DNA of 37,342 nucleotides. Origin: Ruminococcus sp. CAG:403 (GTDB lineage: Bacteria; Bacillota; Clostridia; Oscillospirales; Ruminococcaceae). The translations under genes and the position numbers were made by a program. Below, in pieces: positions 31,401-37,342 of this stretch (positions are counted from its first letter, which is position 1; each line of letters starts with the position of its first letter). Below the pieces are notes generated by a model that worked only from the letters and a program-made list of their open reading frames with translations, was not told the DNA's origin and ran no database searches. Where the stretch lies: positions 2,498 through 39,839 of the forward strand of contig FR899073.1 of the NCBI GenBank assembly GCA_000437255.1, in the 5' to 3' direction.

Positions 31401-31698
31401 TCAGGCACAATGTGTAGGATGCGGAAAATGCTGTATGATTTGTCCTGGCAGCTTGATTCATCAGCAAGAGAACGGCAAAGCATTTATCAAATACCCAAAG
31501 GATTGCTGGGGATGTACTTCTTGTCTGAAGGAATGCGCTGTACATGCCATTCGCTTTTATCTGGGAGCAGATATGGGCGGTATGGGAAGCCTGGTTCATA
31601 CGGAAAAACAAGGCGATATTTTACGTTGGATTGTAGAGCATCCGAAAGGTGATGTTTCTGAAATCCGCATCAATACAAAAGAATCCAATCGCTACTAA
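31384..31698 (+). CDS. aprB: Adenylylsulfate (APS) reductase beta subunit
   Basis: Iron-sulfur subunit of 104 residues that delivers electrons to AprA. Two [4Fe-4S] cluster motifs are visible: C10/C13/C16/C20 ('CVGCGKCCMICPG') and C41/C44/C47/C51 ('CWGCTSCLKEC'). Sulfate-reducer AprB is about 150 residues, with a C-terminal arm that wraps AprA; this protein has only ~50 residues after the second cluster. It overlaps aprA, so the two are likely made in equal amounts. Confidence 0.9.
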   Translation: MSIAINQAQCVGCGKCCMICPGSLIHQQENGKAFIKYPKDCWGCTSCLKECAVHAIRFYLGADMGGMGSLVHTEKQGDILRWIVEHPKGDVSEIRINTKESNRY

Positions 31699-31720
31699 TG
31701 CTCCTATAATAGAGAGCATT
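31697..31720 (+). other. Small hairpin between aprB and cysD
   Basis: AATGCTC (31697-31703) pairs with GAGCATT (31714-31720) across a 10-base loop that contains TATAAT. It has no T run, so it may be an mRNA processing or stability element rather than a terminator. Confidence 0.3.
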
Positions 31721-31736
31721 TAAAGGAGGAAATGAT

Positions 31737-32636
31737 ATGCAGGAATTGTCACATCTTGACGAACTAGAAGCTGAGGCAATCTACATCATCCGAGAAGTTG
31801 CGGCAGAATGCGAAAAGCCGGTTATGCTGTATTCCATTGGAAAGGACAGTTCTGTTATGCTGCACCTTGCCATGAAAGCATTTTATCCGGAAAAACCGCC
31901 GTTCCCGTTCTTACATATTGATACAACTTGGAAGTTTAAGGATATGATTCGTTTTCGGGACGAAACCGCAAAAAAACTGGGGATTGAGATGCTGGTTTAT
32001 ACCAATGAGGAAGGCGTCAAACAGGGTATCAATCCATTTGATCATGGTGCTGCTTATACCGACATCATGAAAACCCAGGCATTGAAGCAGGCATTGACGA
32101 AGTACGGATTTACCGCAGCATTCGGTGGGGGAAGACGAGATGAAGAAAAATCTCGTGCAAAAGAACGTATTTTCTCATTCCGAAATGCAGCACAGGCATG
32201 GGATCCGAAGAACCAGCGTCCAGAAATGTGGAAACTGTATAATACCCGAATTAAAAAGGGTGAAAGCATCCGTGTATTTCCAATTTCCAACTGGACAGAA
32301 AAAGATATCTGGCAGTATATTCAGCGAGAAAAAATTGACATTGTACCGCTGTATTTTGCAGCAAAACGTCCGGTGGTTTACCGAGACGGCAATATCATTA
32401 TGGTAGATGACGACAGGCTTCCGCTGCTTCCAGGTGAGGAGCCGGAATATAAATCCATTCGATTCCGAACCCTGGGCTGCTATCCGTTAACCGGCGGCAT
32501 TGAATCAACAGCTACCACACTGGATGAGATTATTGATGAAACACTGAGTTCTGTTTCTTCGGAGCGAACCTCCAGAGTCATTGATAACGAAGCAGCTGGC
32601 AGCATGGAACGCAGAAAGCGGGAGGGATACTTCTAA
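31737..32636 (+). CDS. cysD: Sulfate adenylyltransferase subunit 2
   Basis: Catalytic small subunit of ATP sulfurylase, 299 residues, which makes APS from sulfate and ATP. It is an adenine-nucleotide alpha-hydrolase: the PP-loop is 'MLYSIGKDSSVMLHLAMKAF' and 'FGGGRRDEEKSRAKERIFS' is the conserved substrate region. Start ATG follows AAAGGAGG. It works with the GTPase CysN encoded next; the two genes overlap by one base (TAATG). Confidence 0.94.
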   Translation: MQELSHLDELEAEAIYIIREVAAECEKPVMLYSIGKDSSVMLHLAMKAFYPEKPPFPFLHIDTTWKFKDMIRFRDETAKKLGIEMLVYTNEEGVKQGINPFDHGAAYTDIMKTQALKQALTKYGFTAAFGGGRRDEEKSRAKERIFSFRNAAQAWDPKNQRPEMWKLYNTRIKKGESIRVFPISNWTEKDIWQYIQREKIDIVPLYFAAKRPVVYRDGNIIMVDDDRLPLLPGEEPEYKSIRFRTLGCYPLTGGIESTATTLDEIIDETLSSVSSERTSRVIDNEAAGSMERRKREGYF

Positions 32637-34324
32637 TGAAGGGCTTATTGAAATTTATTACATGCGGAAGTGTAGACGATGGAAAATCTACGCTGATTGG
32701 ACATATTCTTTATGATGCTAAGTTGCTGTATGCAGACCAGGAAAAGACACTGGAACTGGACAGTAAGGTAGGAAGCTGCAATGGTGCCATTGACTATTCT
32801 TTGCTATTGGATGGCTTAATGGCAGAACGGGAACAAGGCATTACCATTGATGTAGCGTATCGCTACTTTACAACAGATAATCGTAGCTTTATCGTAGCCG
32901 ATACACCAGGACATGAAGAATATACCAGAAATATGGCAGTGGGTGCATCCTTTGCAGATCTGGCTGTTATTTTGGTAGATGCTTCGCAGGGCGTTCTGGT
33001 ACAGACAAGACGTCATGCCAGAATCTGCAAACTGATGGGAATTCGGTATTTCATTTTTGCTGTAAACAAAATGGACTTGGTAGACTACAGTGAATCTCGC
33101 TTCCAGGAAATCGAAGCACAGATTGCAGAACTGCGAAAAGAACTGGCATTAGAGAATGTATCCATCATTCCGCTTTCTGCAACAGTAGGCGACAATGTGA
33201 CCAAAAAATCTGAAAACATTCCGTGGTATGATGGTGTTCCGCTTCTGGAATATCTGGAAACTGTCGATATTCATTCTGACAATCAGGAAAAGGGATTCTA
33301 TATGCCGGTACAGCGTGTCTGCCGTCCGGATCATACATTCCGTGGTTTTCAAGGTCAGATCGAAGCAGGAAGTGTACATGTTGGGGATACTATCACCACA
33401 TTGCCCAGCAACGAAACAGCACACGTAAAGGGCATTCTCATGACCGATCAATCTGTGGAAGAAGCATTTGAAGGGCAGCCGGTTACAATCTCTTTGGATA
33501 AAGAAGTAGACGTTTCTCGTGGTTGTGCCTTTGTCAAGGATGCTGATGTTGCGGTTTATAAGAAGCTACAAGTTTCTCTACTTTGGATGGATGATGAACC
33601 GCTTTGCATTGGAAAAGACTATCTGGTAAAATTAGGAACCAAACTGATTCCAGGTATTTTAACAAAGGTAGAGTATGCCATTGACGTCAATACCGGTGCA
33701 CATCAAGAGACAGATACATTGGAAAAGAACGGAATTGCTGTTTGCGAAATCTTGCTGACAGAAGGAATCGTAGCAGATTTGTTTTCTAAGCATAAGGTAT
33801 TGGGTGAACTGATTCTGATTGATCGTGTAACCAATATGACTTCTGCCTGCGGTGTTGTAGATGCTGTTAGCGAAGCATGCAGCAATACATCCAATCGAAA
33901 TTCCTTCCAGTATGGAGACTTAGAAGCAAGAGGTGACATCTTCGAAGAATTCTATTATGATACCGGTAGCTTGAATGTCTTAAAGTATCGCCCTATAAGC
34001 CGCACTTACACAGTTGGAGATGAAATTCCAACATCTGGTGACAGCTATCATTACCCAGATAGTTTTGATTGCATCATTCTTCGAGATGGCGTTGCAGTCA
34101 AAATTCGAGAAAAAAAGATCACCGCTATTCTTCCTATGGAGGAATATGTATATGACAAGGAACCGGTAATCAATGGTCGTGGATTTGAAGTATTGGTACA
34201 CTCTGAAGAAGAAGCAAAAACATTCCTATCAGAATATACACAGACTAAGGAACAAGACCAAACTGCATTCTTTGCAAAGTGGATGAAATTTGATACCTAC
34301 CGGAAAGTCGTATTCCAAAAGTAA
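32636..34324 (+). CDS. cysN: Sulfate adenylyltransferase subunit 1 (GTPase) with C-terminal extension
   Basis: GTPase that drives APS formation by CysD. 562 residues. G-domain motifs are 'GSVDDGKST' (11-19), 'EREQGITIDVAYRYF', 'ADTPGHEEY' (88-96) and 'AVNKMDLVD'. EF-Tu-like beta-barrels follow to about residue 415. The remaining ~145 residues are extra compared with E. coli CysN (~475): they include 'RGDIFEEFYYDTGSLNVLKY' and end 'FDTYRKVVFQK'. They contain no P-loop, so this is not the APS kinase of CysNC fusions. The role of the extension is unknown. Last gene of the operon. Confidence 0.92.
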   Translation: MKGLLKFITCGSVDDGKSTLIGHILYDAKLLYADQEKTLELDSKVGSCNGAIDYSLLLDGLMAEREQGITIDVAYRYFTTDNRSFIVADTPGHEEYTRNMAVGASFADLAVILVDASQGVLVQTRRHARICKLMGIRYFIFAVNKMDLVDYSESRFQEIEAQIAELRKELALENVSIIPLSATVGDNVTKKSENIPWYDGVPLLEYLETVDIHSDNQEKGFYMPVQRVCRPDHTFRGFQGQIEAGSVHVGDTITTLPSNETAHVKGILMTDQSVEEAFEGQPVTISLDKEVDVSRGCAFVKDADVAVYKKLQVSLLWMDDEPLCIGKDYLVKLGTKLIPGILTKVEYAIDVNTGAHQETDTLEKNGIAVCEILLTEGIVADLFSKHKVLGELILIDRVTNMTSACGVVDAVSEACSNTSNRNSFQYGDLEARGDIFEEFYYDTGSLNVLKYRPISRTYTVGDEIPTSGDSYHYPDSFDCIILRDGVAVKIREKKITAILPMEEYVYDKEPVINGRGFEVLVHSEEEAKTFLSEYTQTKEQDQTAFFAKWMKFDTYRKVVFQK

Positions 34325-34353
34325 TTATTTTCTGTAAAAGATCAAGTACAAGT

Positions 34354-34392
34354 AAAAGGGACAACTGCATAGGTTTGCAGTTGTCCCTTTTT
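34354..34392 (+). terminator. Terminator of the 12-gene sulfur operon
   Basis: AAAAGGGACAACTGCA (34354-34369) pairs over 16 bp with 34376-34391, with a 6-base loop and five T at 34388-34392. Confidence 0.9.
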
Positions 34393-34460
34393 AGTCCTAA
34401 TTGGTTTTTGTACTTCTTATTCTAAATTTCAATTTCCTCTAAAATTTTTTCAAAGACCTC

Positions 34461-34491
34461 TTGACTTAGAGTGCACTTTAAGTTGTATAAT
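34461..34491 (+). promoter_or_regulatory. MerR-type promoter with 19-base spacer and internal dyad
   Basis: TTGACT (34461-34466) and TATAAT (34486-34491) are separated by 19 bases, too long for normal sigma-A use but typical of MerR-activated promoters. Between them lies the dyad CTTAGAGTGCACTTTAAG (34465-34482), which has one mismatched pair. Sites of this form are known for MerR regulators of aldehyde or electrophile stress genes in Firmicutes. Confidence 0.7.
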
Positions 34492-34547
34492 AATCTGATG
34501 CCAGTATTCTTCTGCTGTCAGACTTCACAAATCAAGGAGGAAAACAA

Positions 34548-35083
34548 ATGAAAAAGCCATATATTATTTGTCATATGATGACTTCTGTTGACGGAAGAAT
34601 TGATTGTGCAATGACAGAACAGTTACCCGGCGTGCAGGAATACTACGATACATTAAAGAAATTACATGCACCCAGTCGTGTCAGCGGACGTGTAACTGCT
34701 CAATTGGAAATGGCATTAACCGGAACATTACCAGTGAAACCGTTTGCAGCGAATATTTAAACGATTTGGATAGCAAGCATATTTCATGGATTGCATGTGG
34801 AAAAGAAAAAATTGATTTGAAACGAGCATGCTCCATTTTAGCTGAACAGTTTGGTGTAACACGAATGGCAGTCGTTGGCGGTGGACATATCAATGCAGGC
34901 TTTTTGGAAGCAGGTTTGCTGGATGAAATCAGCATTTTAATTGGTGCAGGCATTGATGGAAGAGGCGATATGGCAGCTGTTTTTGACGGCTTGCCTATGA
35001 AACGATCGGTTACGCCATTAAAGCTGACAAATGTTCAACAATTTTCAAGTGACGCAGTATGGCTACGATACGCTCTCAAATGA
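34548..35083 (+). pseudogene. RibD/dihydrofolate reductase-like oxidoreductase, broken by an internal deletion
   Basis: Frame one (34548-34760) encodes a normal beginning, 'KKPYIICHMMTSVDGRID', up to 'GRVTAQLEMALTG'. The homology then jumps to another frame that runs to 35083 with 'YLNDLDSKHISWIACGKEKI', 'RMAVVGGGHINAGFLEAGLL' and 'GIDGRGDMAAVFDGLPM'. Related proteins of the RibD C-terminal family are about 230 residues; here only ~178 codons remain. So roughly 50 codons are missing around 34722-34730 and the frame is shifted. It would not give a working NADPH-dependent reductase unless this is an assembly error. Start ATG follows AAGGAGG, and a MerR-type promoter precedes it. Confidence 0.8.
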
Positions 35084-35122
35084 GAACTTTATCCAGTTTG
35101 TACGAAAAAGAGGGATAATCAA

Positions 35123-36090
35123 ATGGAATACACAACATTGGGACACACAAAGATTGAAATTTCTAAAATATGTGTAGGCTGTATGAGCTTTGGAAAAGCT
35201 GGTACGATGCATGACTGGACTCTAAATGCAGAAGAAACAGAGAATGTTGTAAAACACGCCTTAGACTTAGGAATCAATTTTTTTGATACAGCAAATGGCT
35301 ATTCTGCCGGCACCAGCGAAGAATATCTTGGATGTGCTCTCAAAAAGAATGTTCAGAGAAAAAACGTTGTCATTGCTTCTAAGGTATATTTTAATCCTGG
35401 AAGGTTGTCAAAAGAGGCAATTCATCGTGAAATTGACGGTACGCTTCAACGATTAGGAACGGATTATCTAGATCTCTATATCATTCACCGTTTTGACTAT
35501 GAAACACCCATAGAGGAAACTATGGAAGCGTTAAACGACCTGGTAAAAACCGGAAAAGTTCGAGCACTTGGCGCCTCAGCTATGTATGGTTATCAGTTTT
35601 ATAACATGCAGCTGGCTGCTCGTAAACACGGTTGGGCACAGTTCCAGGCCATGGAAAATCATTACAATTTTGTAAACAAATGGGGGTATCCTTGATGCCA
35701 TACAGTCCACTTGCCGCTGGACATTTGACGCGTCCAACATGGCATACAGATACCCATCGCAGCAAAACAGATCGAGTTGCTATGGGAAAATACGACCGTA
35801 CAGAATCGCAAGATATGCAAATTGTCAGCCGAGTTGCAGCATTAGCAAAGCAATATGGAGTAAACATGCAGCAAATTGCACTTGCTTGGCATTGGGCAAA
35901 AGGTGTAGCATCTCCAATTGTAGGCGCAACCAAGTCTTATTATCTGGATGATGCAGTGAATGCATTGTCTATAAAATTGACGGATGCAGATCTTGCTTAC
36001 TTGGAAGAACTATACGTACCACATCGAATTATTGGTGCAATTGACCACAACCCAGCCGATGGCGTAATGCTGCTGGACGAAAAGAAGTAA
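35123..36090 (+). pseudogene. Aldo/keto reductase, frameshifted by a short internal deletion
   Basis: Frame one (35123-35695) encodes the first part: 'FFDTANGYSAGTSEEYLG' with the catalytic Tyr, 'VVIASKVYF' with the Lys and 'DLYIIHRFD' with the His. At 'MENHYN' (near 35665) the homology moves to a second frame, 'CKQMGVSLMPYSPLAAGHLT', which continues to 36090 and ends 'GVMLLDEKK'. From memory of related proteins about a dozen residues are missing at the junction. The product would be a truncated 190-residue protein without the C-terminal half of the barrel. It lies 39 bases after the RibD-like remnant and shares its promoter. Confidence 0.8.
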
Positions 36091-36115
36091 AAATCTATTC
36101 TGAATATTGTCTATT

Positions 36116-36157
36116 TGCCATAGAAAGTAAATGCTTTCTATGGCAGTTTATTTTTTG
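36116..36157 (+). terminator. Terminator after the aldo/keto reductase remnant
   Basis: TGCCATAGAAAG (36116-36127) pairs perfectly with CTTTCTATGGCA (36134-36145) across a 6-base loop, followed by GTTTATTTTTTG. Confidence 0.85.
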
Positions 36158-36165
36158 TTTCACTT

Positions 36166-36195
36166 TTGTAAATCTATAGTTGTAAACGATATAAT
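36166..36195 (+). promoter_or_regulatory. Upstream promoter candidate for the histidine kinase
   Basis: TTGTAA (36166-36171), 18 bases, then a perfect TATAAT (36190-36195). It stands before the better promoter at 36225-36253. Confidence 0.4.
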
Positions 36196-36224
36196 AAAAT
36201 CATGTTAGCAGATCGGATTTAAAA

Positions 36225-36253
36225 TTGACGAATGCATATGACTATGCTATAAT
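36225..36253 (+). promoter_or_regulatory. Main promoter of the histidine kinase gene
   Basis: TTGACG (36225-36230), 17 bases with an extended TG (36245-36246), then a perfect TATAAT (36248-36253), 25 bases before the start codon. Confidence 0.75.
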
Positions 36254-36278
36254 AAAAGCACAAGGGGAGATGAAGAAT

Positions 36279-37342
36279 TTGACAATTAAAAAGCGACTCT
36301 TTCTTTCTAATATTTTCATGCTGTTGATTCCAGCTTTGGTCAGTATTTTGGTGGTAGCAGTTTCCTCGCTTCTGTTTACCAATATTTTTTACAAGCAAAT
36401 TATGGATGAAACAGTACGGGGAGAAAACACGGTACATCTGGAACGCCTACTGGTGGAACAATCCAAAGAATTTCTAAAATCAGATCAGAAGGATGTTACA
36501 AAATCAAAACTGTATCAGACCGTGGAAAAATACATCGATACACAAGACATCCAGCTTCAAATCTATCAAGAAGACACATTAATTTGCTCCATGGGAGATA
36601 AAAGCCAAGAACTTGCTGAGATGCCACTGTATACCTTATCCGGCGGTAATGTATATGTAGAATCCGTAATAGAAGACGGGAAAAAGTACATGATCTATAT
36701 TGCATTTTTTGCACCTATAAAAGAAAGTTCATGGAATGAATCAGCTGTTGCATATCTGATTGTAATTTTAACGGCATTGATTGTAACAGCGGTTTTAATG
36801 ACCAATCGTTTCCTTACAAAATTTGTATTTCGCAGAATTGAACGACCATTGGATATCCTGGTTTCCGGTGTGCATGAAATTCAAGACGGCAATTTAGCTT
36901 GTCGCATTGACTACCATGAAAAGGATGAATTTTATTCTGTTTGTACAGATTTCAATCATATGGCAGAACAATTGCAGCGTTCTATTGAACAAACAGAACG
37001 AGAAGAGCGCAGTCGAAAGGAATTAATTGCAGGAATTTCTCACGATCTACGAACCCCATTGACTTCTATTAAAGCGTACATTGAAGGCTTGATGGAAGGT
37101 GTGGCACAAACACCAGAACGACAGCAAAAATATATGCGAACCATTCGGGAAAAGGCCAATGATATCGATCGCATGGTTGATAAATTGTTTTTATTTTCCA
37201 AATTGGATTTGGGAGACAGTCCGTTTTATCCAGAACCCCTTCCAGTTGCAGAAACTCTGCAAAGTTTGCTTGCAGAAAATGCAGAGGAATATGCAAAACA
37301 AGGCATGACAATTATATTAGAGCCTGTGTTCATAAGCGTTTT
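36279..37342 (+). CDS. Sensor histidine kinase (incomplete at the right edge)
   Basis: Open for 354 codons to the window end. Order: membrane helix ~12-35 ('NIFMLLIPALVSILVVAVSS'), an extracytoplasmic sensor of ~120 residues, second helix ~160-180 ('AYLIVILTALIVTAVLM'), HAMP ('RIERPLDILVSGVHEIQDGN'), then the phospho-acceptor region with the His in 'AGISHDLRTPLTSIKAYIEG'. The ATPase domain would follow beyond the edge. GGGGAG directly abuts ATG 36270, leaving no spacing; TTG 36279, nine bases later in the same frame, has correct spacing and is preferred. Unusually, the kinase has its own promoters and no response regulator gene before it; a partner may lie to the right or elsewhere. Confidence 0.88.
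   Translation, partial: MTIKKRLFLSNIFMLLIPALVSILVVAVSSLLFTNIFYKQIMDETVRGENTVHLERLLVEQSKEFLKSDQKDVTKSKLYQTVEKYIDTQDIQLQIYQEDTLICSMGDKSQELAEMPLYTLSGGNVYVESVIEDGKKYMIYIAFFAPIKESSWNESAVAYLIVILTALIVTAVLMTNRFLTKFVFRRIERPLDILVSGVHEIQDGNLACRIDYHEKDEFYSVCTDFNHMAEQLQRSIEQTEREERSRKELIAGISHDLRTPLTSIKAYIEGLMEGVAQTPERQQKYMRTIREKANDIDRMVDKLFLFSKLDLGDSPFYPEPLPVAETLQSLLAENAEEYAKQGMTIILEPVFISV

Noticed and set aside
29721..34324. aprA, aprB and cysDN as evidence of sulfate respiration
   Set aside because: No dsrAB, dsrC, qmo or membrane electron-transfer genes are present, and the operon also holds metY and carrier genes, so biosynthesis is the better reading.
34681..34953. Minus-strand ORF across the RibD-like gene as an alternative to a pseudogene
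   Set aside because: The plus strand carries clear family motifs in two frames, while the minus-strand frame shows none.

Overview
The window looks like chromosome of a fibre-degrading, anaerobic, low-to-moderate-GC Firmicute, most likely a Ruminococcus-type Oscillospiraceae. The reasons are two secreted multimodular xylanases carrying type I dockerins and CBM22 modules, a Thr-rich linker, a dockerin-like EF-hand on a secreted flavodoxin, strong AGGAGG-type ribosome binding sites and sigma-A promoters. The genus call is inference.

Layout. (1) 1-7.7 kb is a xylan locus: an AraC-type regulator, a GH30 glucuronoxylanase with CBM22 and dockerin, and a CBM22-GH10-CBM22-dockerin-GH43-CBM6 enzyme. 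(2) 7.7-11.4 kb is on the minus strand: a MerR regulator, a secreted dockerin-flavodoxin-cyclophilin-like fusion, a flavodoxin lipoprotein whose signal peptide is broken by a one-base frameshift in an A-tract, a LysR regulator and two small proteins. (3) 11.5-18.9 kb is one operon that makes siroheme from glutamyl-tRNA: hemA, hemC, hemB, hemL, a cobA-hemD fusion, and a precorrin-2 dehydrogenase-CbiK chelatase fusion. (4) 19.1-24.5 kb holds a sulfate ABC importer, cysK and a CymR-like Rrf2 regulator that appears to start at ATT. A 24-codon leader ORF precedes the importer, and its 3' end can pair with the importer's Shine-Dalgarno. (5) 24.6-34.3 kb is a 12-gene sulfur operon: metY, siroheme sulfite reductase, TusA-like protein, thioredoxin, ThiS-like carrier ending GGGQ, ThiF-like activator, JAMM peptidase, thioredoxin reductase, aprA, aprB, cysD, cysN. 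(6) 34.4-36.1 kb holds two adjacent decayed genes, a RibD/DHFR-like reductase and an aldo/keto reductase, behind a MerR-type promoter. (7) The right edge is an incomplete sensor histidine kinase.

How it fits together. Regions 3-5 form an almost self-contained sulfate assimilation unit. Sulfate is imported, adenylated by CysDN, reduced to sulfite by AprAB (no cysH or APS kinase is present), and reduced to sulfide by a siroheme enzyme whose cofactor is made by the operon just upstream. The sulfur then goes into cysteine (CysK) and homocysteine (MetY), the latter probably through a thiocarboxylated carrier like the HcyS/HcyF/HcyD system known from Wolinella succinogenes.

The most novel-looking signal is the cysteine-codon leader ORF with an anti-Shine-Dalgarno helix before the sulfate transporter. 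Next are the HcyS-type carrier system with an unprocessed tail, and the dockerin-bearing secreted flavodoxin. No tRNA, rRNA, CRISPR or insertion sequence was seen.
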